Below, one piece after another: positions 1 to 14,748 of a DNA stretch of 60,000 bases. The stretch covers positions 93,695,087 through 93,755,086 of the forward strand of contig CM043966.1 in the NCBI GenBank assembly GCA_014529385.2, written 5' to 3'. The stretch comes from Adiantum capillus-veneris. Taxonomy: Eukaryota > Streptophyta > Polypodiopsida > Polypodiales > Pteridaceae. The notes under the pieces were generated by a model. It was given only the letters and a program-made list of their open reading frames with translations, made no database searches and was not told the DNA's origin. The translations under genes and the position numbers were made by a program. Position 1 is the stretch's first letter. The number at the start of each line of letters is the position of its first letter.

Positions 1-146
1 CATAATAGCATTTAAGAGTTGGACACCACTAAAACTAGTCAAATTTGAGACATTGGTATTGTTAACAACAATTGGTATTTAATGAGAGGTTAGAATTTGG
101 CAATGTCTTCAGGAATTTGGTGTTAATTTGAACTTCTACAATGTAG

Positions 147-683
147 GAGAGTACTAAATTGGAAATTTCAAAGATGCTTAGGTACTATTCATGCAACCTT
201 GGTACCATAGCAAACTATTTCCATATTTGGTATTGTCTTTTAGGCTTTTGGTACTATGTACAACCATTGGCATACAGGAGAGTACCAAATTGGGTAGTTC
301 AAAGATGCTTGGGTATTATCCATGCAACCTTTGGTACTTTAACAAACTATTTCCACATTTGGTATTTTCTTTAGGCTTTCGGTACTATGTACAACCATTG
401 GCATGCAAGAGAGTACCAAATTGGGTAGTTCAAAGATTCTTGGGTACTATTCATGCAACCTTTGGTACTAAAATAGACTATTTTTATATTTGGTACTGTC
501 TTTAGCCTTTTGGTACTATGTACAACCATTGGCATGCAGGAAAGTACCAATTTGGATAGTTTTTGGTATTGTCTTTAGGTTTTGGTACTATGTACAACCA
601 TTGGCATGTAAGAGTGTACCAAATTTGGTAGTTTGTAGAGCCTTGGGTACTATACAAAGACCTTTGGTACTATGAAGGACCAT
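147..683. repeat. 131-bp tandem repeat, about four copies
   Basis: The sequence GAGAGTAC plus its downstream context recurs at 147, 278, 409 and 540, exactly 131 bp apart each time. A fifth start at 612 follows after only 72 bp, so the fourth unit has lost about 59 bp. Units carry recognisable blocks such as CAACCATTGGCAT and CATGCAACC. Because 131 is not a multiple of three, the open frames here shift between units and are best read as chance. Confidence 0.9.
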
Positions 684-1120
684 TGCCATATAACAAGAAT
701 TCCAATTTGTTACTGTTTGTTTTCTTTTGACTCATAGTAGAAATCCATGTAGAAGAGTACCCATATGGGTACTTTGCAAATGCTTTGATGATAAACAATA
801 ATGCTTTGGTACTATACATGGAGTAGGTTTGGTACTGCACAAAGACTTTGGTACTACAAAATTAGGATTTGGTAAAATAGAGTGAGGCTTTGGTACTCTG
901 TAGATTGGCTATGATACCTCAAGGGAAGGAAAAGGTACTATACAGAGGCTTTGGTACTCTATAGATAGGCTTTAGAATTACTAGTATACAATTGAACACC
1001 AAATTTGGTAATGCACAGGGGCTTTGGTTTTATGCAGGATAGCTTTGGAACTACATAGGAGTGCGTTGGTACTGTATATAACCTTTGTAAGGTATTGTAC
1101 ACACCCACTATCATATAGCA
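684..1120. repeat. degenerate GGTACT-rich tract
   Basis: The short word TTTGGTACT keeps recurring at irregular 20-60 bp spacing after the regular 131-bp array ends. This looks like a decayed continuation of the same satellite. No gene is visible. Confidence 0.55.
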
Positions 1121-1902
1121 GATTACCAAATTTGATACTGTCTTGACCAAATCAACCTCAAGAATTACCAAACAAATTACAATTGCTAAGAGTGTCATCA
1201 AGTAGATGCACACAGGATGTTTGACAACACTTTTCCTTCCAATTCTCTTTTTGCATATGTCCTTCTTGTTAGGTGAAACTCTGGTCTCTAATGTCGAAAA
1301 TACATACACCAAATCTCTTCTTTCATTCGTGATAATGGTTCCTTGAGGCAATTGTCTCTCACAAGCACTCAATGGAAACACTTCATCCTCATTTTGATTC
1401 TCCACCCTTGAACTTGCAGCATCTATATTTCTTTGATGGATACCCAAGACACTAGCAATTTTAGATTGGTTCACTTAGGTCACACATGTACTATTGTTCA
1501 AGATCATTGTCAAAGAGCTTCTCTTCACAAAAAGCTCATTTGCTGAGTGCGAGACCTTAATTTGAGTCACAATGTTGCGCACACCCAATAGAATGATGTC
1601 TTTGACATTGCTAAAATATGATTTTTGCAGCTCGGTAAATGTTTGATGTTCCAAGAGTTGCTGGAATATTTCCTTCTGTTCATTCCTTGATAGTCCTAGT
1701 GTTTGCTTGTGCCAACATCATGCCACCATTGCCCAAATGTTCTTCCTTGTCCTGGATTTTGGTAATTCAAGAGTAGAAGAAGGATTTCTTTCTTTGCTTC
1801 TCTATTAGTGATTCTTTGTAGCCAAAAAATTATGAAGAAAAGCCTAATTAGTGAGACATGTCTGAATGGAAGGGCTAATGGAATGGCTTTGTATATGTTC
1901 AT
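960..1902 (-). pseudogene. unidentified broken ORF, probably element-derived
   Basis: Read on the minus strand, an open frame of 171 codons (959-1474) extends upstream in the same frame past one stop at about 1475 to roughly 1695. It then connects after a frameshift to a 68-codon frame (1696-1902). The joined region is polar, with a late hydrophobic stretch, and includes the words GLSRNEQKEIFQQLLEHQ and SPNKKDICKKRIGRK. I recognise no named domain. Its C-terminal end runs into the GGTACT-rich tract. The length, one stop and one frameshift suggest a decayed transposon-associated protein rather than a live gene. This is inference. Confidence 0.4.
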
Positions 1903-2179
1903 CTGTGCTCGAATCGCCTTTTAGTTTGTTGAAAGAGAGCAGTTGTGGATCACCCGAGCAATAATCTCCTGCAATACTGTCATTTGTCAAAGGAGCAAGT
2001 GAGAGTGATAGATTTTATTATCGTCCTTGGAGGTCAAATATGACCTATGGGACCAAAGTTACATGCGATGTAGTATGTGTATGGCTAATGAGTGACTCTT
2101 GATGCTCCAAAATTGTGGTGTGATGAGAGTCGCAATGGAGAGCCCACACTGTGGCTGGGAGAGGAAAGTGTGTAGGTCT

Positions 2180-3734
2180 AAGTTATGGCTGAAAATGTGA
2201 GAGAAGTAAGTTCCAATGTGACCAAAAGCTAAGCACTCTAGTAGTATTGTGTGGTACTCGGACTCTCAAACTTGCAATGAGCAGTATAAGTACGGTTTCC
2301 TTTTTCAGCGAAGAACATGGTTTTGTAGTTGGGGGCAATATGGGTGGTGTAATGTATGAAGCGTGACCCACCAGATTTCTCCCAAGCCGTAATACATTGG
2401 CAATGTAGAAAATCTTCATTTACGTGGGAGTCAATCGAAGCATCATGTAGCAAGTGTAATGCATCCCATCTCCCAAACCATTTCTTTATGTCTTGTATCT
2501 AACTCGTCCTCAAGATCTTGCTTTTATACATCTTTTGAACTTTTTTGCTTGCTTCCCATGCAATCGGAGGAAGTCAATGACGCATCTTTATCATGTACTC
2601 CACAACCCTTTCCATGCCCATAACCTCAATTGGAAGAGATCCCAACTCAAGAAGTAGGAGCATATATAGTGTTCGTGTCTTAACATGGAGAAAGTTTGTA
2701 AGAAAACACTTTTGGACATTCTCAAACTCTTTTCAAGTAGAATTTGAGATGCTCCTGCCCCACACTTGAACTCCATAAATAAGAACCGGTGTCACCAATG
2801 CATCAAAAAGGTACTTCTTGAGAACCCAACACTTGATGTTTCTCACATTACACATGTTCTCAAATGCATAATATGCTCTCTTTCCCGCTTCCAAATGACT
2901 CATAGCACATTCATGCCACTTGTGATTGGACGGAACCTCAAGGCCAAGGTACTTAAAGCTCTCAACAACTTTAAGTGTCTCATTGTTGAACACGATGCAT
3001 GGCTTCTCCTTATGGTTGGTTTTCACAAGCATATCCTTTGTTTTGGATTCATTCATAATCAGCCCACGATGCAAGCAAAATTTCTCAAGGACAACCATAA
3101 GCTTTTGTGCATCTTCTAAAGTGTGTGCTAGAAGCACTACATCATCCACATACAACAAAATCATGATTACCACATTGCAAATAGTGACCTCTTCAATGCC
3201 TTCTTCTTGCATAAATTCAAGTACCATTTGTTCCAATTAATTGATGCATAGACCAAAGAGAGTTGGTGACAATGGACGTCCTTGTTTAACCCTAATAGTG
3301 CTTACAAAAATTTCTGAAATTCCTCTTCCCATACGCAATTGACACATCACCTTCTCATAGATTTGAGAACCCACAAGCATAAACTCACATGGAACTTGGA
3401 GTTCTTCCATCCTTCTCCACAAATGGTTGCATGGAATCATATCAAATGCTTTCTTAAAGTCCACAAAACAACAATATAATCGCTTGCCTTTCAACCGACT
3501 TTCCTCCATGAGAACATGAAGAGTGACAAGATGATCAATGATGGTGCCATGGGATCGACAAAAACCCGCTTGTCCTTTTTCACGCTTGTCATTCTCTTCA
3601 GTCCAATCACTCAATTTCATCTCCATTATGCACCCAAACAACTTTGCCTTAAGAAACCCAATCATTATAATCTGGTAGTTGTTTACATTTTTCACATCCC
3701 CTAATTTATGCAAAGGCTCGACCCAATTAGTACT
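2180..3734 (-). pseudogene. non-LTR (LINE) reverse transcriptase pseudogene
   Basis: The minus strand encodes LINE-type RT blocks in order. These are PLHKLGDVKNVNNYQIIMI (block 1-2, about 3650-3715), CFVDFKKAFDMIPCNHLW (block A, about 3420-3475), KQGRPLSPTLFGLCIN (block B, about 3240-3285) and LLYVDDVVLLA (catalytic block C, about 3130-3160). A thumb and tail follow (ESFKYLGLEV, VLIYGVQVWG), with a possible C-terminal extension down to about 2240. Two in-frame nonsense codons break it, a TAA at 3237-3239 and a TGA at 2733-2735, and there are frame changes further on. The N-terminal part (endonuclease) is missing because a copia LTR begins at 3735. Such enzymes copy LINE RNA at a nicked target; this copy cannot. 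Confidence 0.85.
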
Positions 3735-3961
3735 TGTTGGAATTAGGGTTGCAGAGATAAGCACACAGCTTGGAGAAGACGAAGGAAGCTCAAGGCACAC
3801 AATAGAGAGTGTGTTACTTAGTGTGCAATGGAAAGATGGATAACCCTAGAGTGATGGGCGTATATACAATGCACGGGGGAAAAAACCTCCTAAAGAGGGA
3901 AAAATGCCCCTGGCGGTCCTAGTGTGTTCACACACATCACTACCACATGTATATGGTAACA
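3735..3961 (-). mobile_element. Copia-A 3' LTR (227 bp)
   Basis: The segment has the LTR termini TGTTGG...GGTAACA (TG/CA on the plus strand). It is followed on the right by a pyrimidine run (AATCCCCCCTGGAGTG), which is a polypurine tract on the coding strand. It adjoins the end of the minus-strand copia pol. A diverged copy of the same sequence, including its polypurine tract, lies at about 22353-22578, which confirms the boundaries. The left flank GTACT (3730-3734) would be the target duplication, but the partner end is lost. Confidence 0.85.
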
Positions 3962-5945
3962 AATCCCCCCTGGAGTGATGCGGTGAACGAGAGCTAGAAC
4001 ATGATTAAAGGGAAGTGCCATGCCCTAAGGACATGACCATTCCACAAAGCGGAGTAAGCCCAAAGCTTTGCGAAAAGCTTCAAGCTTCTCACGAGACAAT
4101 GCCTTTGTGAAAAGATATGCAAGGTTGTCCTGTGTTGGCACATAAGCCAAGCTGATCTCTCATGCTGGGAGCCTCTTTCTAACATAGTGGTAATGCACCT
4201 CAATGTTCTATGTGCGAGCATGAAAAACTGGGTTCCTTGCAACTGCCAATGCACTCTGACTGTCAGTGTAGATAGTGTTGGCAATGTCCTGTCCAACACC
4301 CAAATCAACCATAAGGCGTCTAAGCCATACACACTCAATCATAGCTGTGAAGACTACCCTGTACTCAGCCTCACAACTCGAAGGGGCCACAGTAGGTTGC
4401 TTCTTGCTCAACCATGATATACATGAACTGCCAAGCATGAAACACTCGCGTGTTAAAACAACCAGCCCAATCTGAGTCCGAAAAAGCATGTAAGTCTGAC
4501 GGCAATGATCCCCCCTTGGGATAAAACAAGCCAAGATGTAAAGTGCCACTAAGGTAGCGGAAAATCCTCTTGACAGCCTGCCAATGCTTAGACCCTGGGC
4601 TATGCATAAATCTGTTGACCTGTGAGACTGCAAACTGTATATCTGGCCTCCTGTTGCATACATAAATGAGGCAGCCAATAGCAGTTTGGTAAAGACTGAC
4701 ATCAACAGGATTGCCAGCATCATGTAGACTTAATTTTAAACCTGTTTCCATGGGAGTGGAAATAGGTTTGCAATCCTCAAGTCCAAACTTACATAGCAAT
4801 GTCTCTATGTAACTTTTCTGACACAGGGCAATACCACCATCACACTGCTTAAACTGTATACCCAAATAATGATGCAGCAGCCCCATATCTTTCATCTTGA
4901 AAGTAGCATTCAAATCAGCCTTAAATTCAGCAATATGTCTCTCATTTGGTCCAGTGATCAGCAAATCATCGACATAAAGAACCACAATGAGAAGTACGTC
5001 ACCCTCACGCTTTACATACAATGTGCTTTCTGTTGGACTGTTACAAAAACCGCGTTTGACCAAATGAGTGTCAGCTTTCTCATACCAAGCACGAGGAGAT
5101 TGCTTCAACCCATACAAAGCCTTCTTCCATCTGCACACTTTGTCCTCTTGTCCTTTTATGACAAAACCGCGAGGCTGCGTTACATAAACTTCCTCAAATA
5201 TGTCACCATTCAAGAAAACAGTAACAATGTCTATTGACGTACATCCCAACCAAAATGAGCTGCCAATGCAGATAGAAAACGCATAGTAGTCGTACGACAA
5301 GTGGGAGCAAAGGTCTCTTCATAATCTATGCCTTTTTGCTGTGCATAACCCTTTGCAACAAGTCGAGCCTTATGGCGATCGATCTCACCATCCAGCTTGC
5401 GTTTCAACTTGTAAACCCACTTCATACCAATGGCCTTTTTGCCAGGAGGCAAATCACATAAAGTCCATGTGTCATTTTCTATAAGCGCATCATATTCTGA
5501 TTGCATGGCAGCCATCCAATTTTCTGAATTTTGTGCTTCATCAAAAGACATAGGCTCCTCAACATCATGTAAGCTAGACACAGCCAAAGCATAGCAATCT
5601 GATGCATAAGATGCATTGTGAGATTATGAACGAGTACGACTAGACAAAGGTGCATCCAATTTACTGTCGCGCAAAGTGTGCACCAGCCATTTTGGCATAC
5701 CTCTATCCTGCTCATTTTCAGCCCTTTCCTCATCAAGTACATCATGTACATCTGCTTCAGTAATAGGCTGATCTGTAACATTTTCAAAAACCCTCATAGG
5801 CTGTACATTTGGCTCATTGGAAACTACAGTCGTATTTCCACCACTGAAAAGAGGCAACAAAGTGTCATAAATGTCATGTGAGCTTACATTACTGTCTCTA
5901 GTACATGACAGCAAGGGCTGAACAGAATCTTCCACAAACACTACA
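3962..5945 (-). pseudogene. Copia-A pol remnant (integrase tail, RT, RNase H)
   Basis: Minus-strand frames give a Ty1/copia RT with WVYKLKRKLDGEIDRHKARL and ETFAPT (about 5290-5420), SIDIVTVFLNGDIFEEVYV, KALYGLKQSPRAWYEK, and the catalytic VVLYVDDLLITG (about 4960-4990). RNase H follows, with FSDSDWAG, SSCEAEYR, YTDSQSALAVARNPVF and a terminal PTQDNLAYLFTKALS block. Frameshifts lie near 5240 and 4440. There are stops near 5622, at 4208, and in the terminal part (about 4165). Gag, protease and the integrase core are absent: homology stops at about 5945, where low-complexity DNA begins. Such a protein would normally copy element RNA in cytoplasmic particles; this one is dead. Confidence 0.88.
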
Positions 5946-10013
<4,068 letters not shown>

Positions 10014-10607
10014 TGTTAACCCTCACGGCTCACGGACACCCTATCACCTACGACGGACGTTGTAACCTACGGCGGACATTGTATTATTTATTTGGTAGAG
10101 TCAGGTACCGGGCTTGTCGGTCCAATAGGAAAAGGGTAAGAGTGATCGCCGATGAGAGATGCACTCTAACTGGAACATTCAAGGGATTAGTTGACTAAGC
10201 ATGGGCGCCCAAGTGTGAATGGGGTGAGCTCATATAAAAGTCAACTAAACCTAAAATTCACTCATTCTCTCATTTGTGCAATTGAAGAGTGCTCTTGCTC
10301 CATCTCTATCTTCTTCTTCTTCATCTCCTTGTGTGTGTGTATGCGAGAGAGAGAGAGAGAGAGAGAGTGTGCGATCGAGCATTGCGGCGGCACGACGGCG
10401 GCGAAGCGGTTGAGCGCGGCGTAGCGGCGTCTCCCTCTTCTTCGAGGTGAGGAATCCTCCACGAAGCAAGCGTAGAGCAGTGAGTGACACACCATCATCA
10501 TCTTTGAGCTTACTAGTTTAGGCTTGTTGTGTGCTTGGAGCCATTTGTGGCTTGCACGTGGTGTATCGGCAAGTTCCTTGCATTGACACGTGCGACATAC
10601 GCGCACA
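10014..10607 (+). repeat. Gypsy-1 5' LTR
   Basis: It begins TGTTAACCCTCACGG and ends GCGCACA. It matches 20462-21051 and, in reverse, the Gypsy-2 LTRs (28525-35428 split, and 48139-48749). It carries a TATA box and, downstream, a short (GA)n tract (10346-10367) and a GC-rich stretch. Confidence 0.92.
10233..10240 (+). promoter_or_regulatory. LTR TATA box
   Basis: TATAAAAG is preceded by GGGGTGAGCTCA. The same block is conserved in the 3' LTR (20679-20686) and in the Gypsy-2 LTRs, where it is CTTTTATA at 48543-48550 on the plus strand. This is the likely Pol II promoter of the element. Confidence 0.65.
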
Positions 10608-10611
10608 TTTT

Positions 10612-10629
10612 TGGCGCCGCTGCCGGGGA
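10612..10629 (+). other. primer-binding site, tRNA-Asp type
   Basis: TGGCGCCGCTGCCGGGGA starts four bases after the 5' LTR. It differs by one base from the complement of the plant tRNA-Asp 3' end as I recall it. Gypsy-2 has the matching site at 48117-48134 with one further change. Confidence 0.8.
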
Positions 10630-10756
10630 TTTCCATACACTAAGCTTGAATGGCACTCTGTGCTTCTTTTGTGGTGCAATTTCTATTGTAGGAAAGGTAA
10701 GGAAGGAGGGTGTGTGTGTTGAGAAGAAGGATTTGGTGTTATACTGTGTGTTTTTT

Positions 10757-10890
10757 GTTAATGGAGTTTTCAAAGGTATTGTGTTTATTCTGTATGTATT
10801 AAGGTTGTTAGTTTTCTTTGTTAATGGAGTTTTCAAAGGTACTTTGTTTATTCTCTGTGTACTAAGGTTGTTAGTTTTCTGTGTACAGTA
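10757..10890 (+). repeat. 63-bp tandem repeat in Gypsy-1 leader
   Basis: GTTAATGGAGTTTTCAAAGGTA and its downstream context occur at 10757 and again at 10820, with a partial third copy ending near 10885. The period is 21 codons, so a chance frame runs through it. It lies in the untranslated leader between the primer site and gag. Confidence 0.85.
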
Positions 10891-11379
10891 AGTAAGAAGT
10901 AGATCTATGAGAGTTAATAGAGTGTGTTAGTGTGTAATAGTAGGTGTATTAGTTAGAAGTAGGTAGATAGAGTGTGTGTGTGCTCTCGCGCAGGCCGCGG
11001 CGACCTTATCCTTTTTTTTTAATTCAAAAAAAAAAAAATTTAAAGGTAGGACCGGGGTCGGGAATATCTCCCAGACCCAAGCCCAAGCTCACGCTCAGGC
11101 CTAGGCCTCAGTTGCCTTTTAAAAAAACGAATTTTAGCTTCACACGTAGCTAAAAATCGATTTTTTGAGGACCAACGAAACGTCAGATGCCTGAAAATTG
11201 TGTTGTAAAGCACGCAGCGACCCTCTAAGTGATACACTCATTTCGAGCTATCACACACTTTAATCAAAAAAATCAAACATTAAAAACGTAAAAAAACACG
11301 AGTAAAAACGGGCGCTTAAAAAAGGTAAGCGGTTACCCTTAGAGGTTATTCACCGACATTTGTAGGGTGCCAAAGGCAC

Positions 11380-14300
11380 ATGCATCTGCGCTCTAGTCGT
11401 GTGCTAGAGACGGAGCAACTAGAGAGAATTTCGACTTACGCAAGTTCTCAATATCCACCTACTTTAGGTTCTAGACCCTCGGCGGGGACCCAAGGTAGTA
11501 CAAACCAAGACCCGAACATAGCGACTAGTGACTCTTCCTCTGACTACAACGTCATGGAGGGTTTCCCAATGCCTAATCCCGATAGCTCGAGCCAAGACAT
11601 GCATGCCATGGGTCCTCGGTCCGGGCCGAGCGTGCTTAGCCGCCTGAAGGAAACCTTTAGTAGAGCCACTCGCTCCGAACATGGAGCTAATGATGTAAAT
11701 GAGGGGGGTGGGGAAGTAAATTTCTCCATTCGTGACAAACGTAGACCCTATACCGTTAGAGAATGTGCACGTGAATACTTCATTCACTGCACCTCCTGAC
11801 TCTTCAGAGTTATTTCCCTCCGAGGTCATATTACCCGATGGTAGAAGCCTTGCCGAAGTGCAAGAGGTTGAGCGATATATCCTTGCAGCGAGGAAAAAGG
11901 AAGTCGAGAGCTTACGCAAGGCGAAGCAACGAAGAGAGTTAAAAGCGAAAGCTCCTATATCAATATCCTTGCTAAGAGAGCAATCAAGTGCTCCTGATTT
12001 AGCAACCGCTAAGGGCCAACCCCTAGAAAGCAACATTGCATCTAGCTCAAAGGACACCCCTAGCACCTCAATCCTAGATGGAGTGTTCTTAAATGAGAAC
12101 TGGGAGTACGAATTACAAACAGAGACTCTTACCGACCTATACACAGATCACACCTATCATGTGGGTTGGTTAGATGTCCTACAATCCACAATGGGTGCTA
12201 CTAGTGTAGAGGATCAACAACAAAGAGTTTGTGAGGTCATCCATAGGGTCATTGAGTTAGAGAGACAGAACAAGGGGATCAGCATGCCTTCAACGGGTCT
12301 CATGAGATTCTTGGATACAGGGAAGGCTAAACAACCGACCTTATCGCAAATAGAGACTCCCTCGATAAGTCTGATGGATCCCCCATATGTTGTTTCTCCA
12401 GGGGTCTCAGTGCAATCTGAGCCCACAAGTGATAGCTTCACCTTTCCAAGTCTAGCTCATCTTTCCCTTGATGACACCACGGCTACCATGCCTACCCCAA
12501 TGATGGGCATGCCGAGAAACATGCCATGGACCTCATTTGTTAGTAAAGCACCACTACATGGTAGCTCAATGCCTACAACAGTACCTACAAGTGTGTACCA
12601 ATCGTATGCACCTATGGGTCATCACACTCATGTAGTCCCTACCCCTCCCATTGTTTCAACTACCTATGCTCCACAACCACAATACACAAGTTCTTATTTC
12701 CATGGGACTATACCGGCTAGCATTAGCATGTCACATCCGACGTTTGTTATGCCTAGGGCCACCCATATGAACTATGGACCACCACATGGCACAACATCGT
12801 ACCCAAAGTGGAACCCAAAGGCTTCCTATGCGCCAAGCCCAATGCCAATACCTACTCCACATGTAGTCTCTGGAGCGCCTTCACCCATGGTGCTTGCTCA
12901 TTTAGGTGACCGCAACATTTGCTCAAGCTATTGGTCGATCTATTGCTGAGAATATGCGTAACATGCCTGATAGAGAGCCTAGAAGTAAGGCAGTACAAAT
13001 AGCCAAGCTCACACAAAAATTTAGTGGAGACGGGGATGTGAGAAAGCATATCCAAGTGTTTGAACAAATATGCGATTCTCTAGGAGAACACAATGACCTA
13101 CACAAGAGCAATGCTTTAAGCCTAAGCTTAAGTGGAAAGACTGGGGATTGGTATAGAACCCTAAGGGTGGAAGAAAAAACGATTTACCCTACTCTTAGGA
13201 GACTGTTCTTAAAAGAATACATATGAGAGGGAGTACTTTGGGGTGTAGCCTCTCAGCTCCAGAAAGCCCAACGAGAGGAAGGAGAGTCGGTGAGAGACTT
13301 TATAAGTCGCTTGATGCATTTGAATTCTCGTTGTAATCCAAATGAGCGCTTCAACAATAACCAATTGCTTGATAGATTCATTATGGGATTACGACATGCG
13401 GATATCTACAATGGCCTAGTCATTAGAGGTATCACCACTTGGGAAGTAGTCACCACCAATGCAATCCAATTGGAGGATAATTTAATGATTCAAGGAGAAA
13501 GAGTGTCTGTTGAGACTAAATCTATTAGCTCGCAAGCATCAGGGCATCAGCCAATGACCGAGTCAAAGATATCTGAGATGACTTTAGCAGATCTCACCAA
13601 GGCTATTCAAGAGAGTCTTAGAGACAATCGTGCTCCGCAAAACAATCATATGTATCCAAGAAGGGAGCAGCAATGGTGCTTAGTATGCTATGGACCGCAT
13701 AGTACCAGTGAATGCCCTACGTTTAGAGTAAAATTCAATGGGAACTGTAATGCATGTGGAAGGTATGGTCATCAAGCTAAGGATTGCATAGTATTTAAGC
13801 GCGCAATGGCCAATAGACCAACCTTAGCATGGACAGGCATACCTCTAGTGCCTGCATTGATGCCGGCCCCACCTCTTGAACAAACAGCACAACACATGGT
13901 ACCTAGGACCCAAAATGTTGTTCAAACAACACCTTTACCACCTCTAGTGCTAGGACCGCAACCACCACATCCAAGAATCACTTCTGTGAATCAAGTGGGT
14001 TGTGAGTCATCTATTTCTTGTTTGGAAGGCTGTGAGGAAGATATAGATCCTAATATCACCTATGGGATGGATGTGCTTGAAGAAAGTCCACAATACTACA
14101 TGGAGGACTATTGGGGACAAGTCAAACCTGTATATCAAGTAGCTGCTCTTGCGGCAAGAGGCCAAAATATCAATTACACTACTAAGAGACCACCTCTTCA
14201 ATGCTATGAGTGTAGAGGTCCACATCGTGTAGCCGAGTGTCCTATTAGGCTACAAAAGAACACCACACTAATACAAACCAATCAAGCGAGCACATCTACA

Positions 14301-14748
14301 ATGCCGATACTCATGTGTAATCGATGTGGCATAGATCATTTGATTGCCCAATGTCCAAATAATCCAAATGCACCGAGGATCACGCCATTAAACTTGATTG
14401 AAGTTATCGAGGAGCCATCACAAAGTACACCTGTGGTACCAGTAAACGTATTCACATGATCGATGCTCCAAAAACAGAAAACTATTCTTGAGGAAAGAGA
14501 CACGGCATCAATTGCCCAATCTCAGAAAAAGAAGAAAACACGAAGAAAGAGATCGCAAAAAGCAGCAAAATCAGACCCCAGTTCAAAGACCAACATAGGG
14601 ACTGGTGACGACCCGTATATATGAACGACGTTGAACAAGATTCTGATTCATGTGAAACCATGGAGACCAAAATGACCACTAGCATAGAAACTAACAAGGA
14701 AGATCTTCATGAGCCACAATGGCCAGGATCCAAAAAGAAGATAGGACC
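11380..14748 (+). pseudogene. Gypsy-1 gag with four zinc knuckles
   Basis: The frame begins with M-H-L-R-S at 11380, aligned with M-N-L-R-S in Gypsy-2. It runs through a long proline/serine-rich N-terminal region, then a retrotransposon gag domain (KFSGDGDVRKHIQVFEQI, GDWYRTLRVEEKTIY, about 13010-13380). Four Cys/His knuckles follow (CLVCYGPHSTSEC, CNACGRYGHQAKDC, CYECRGPHRVAEC, CNRCGIDHLIAQC, about 13675-14355). It is broken by frameshifts near 11730 and 12905 and by a TGA at 13224-13226, where Gypsy-2 has CGA. Another stop lies at 14457-14459, where Gypsy-2 has CGG. Gag forms the particle shell and binds element RNA; the knuckles are the RNA-binding part. The 3' end is lost at the deletion junction near 14749. 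Confidence 0.88.

Noticed and set aside
159-675. Overlapping frames of 60-104 codons rich in W, Y and F
   Set aside because: They are translations of the 131-bp satellite, and the period changes the frame from unit to unit.
11464-12144. 226-codon minus-strand frame opposite Gypsy-1 gag
   Set aside because: Antisense shadow of gag; the real frame is on the plus strand and aligned with Gypsy-2.
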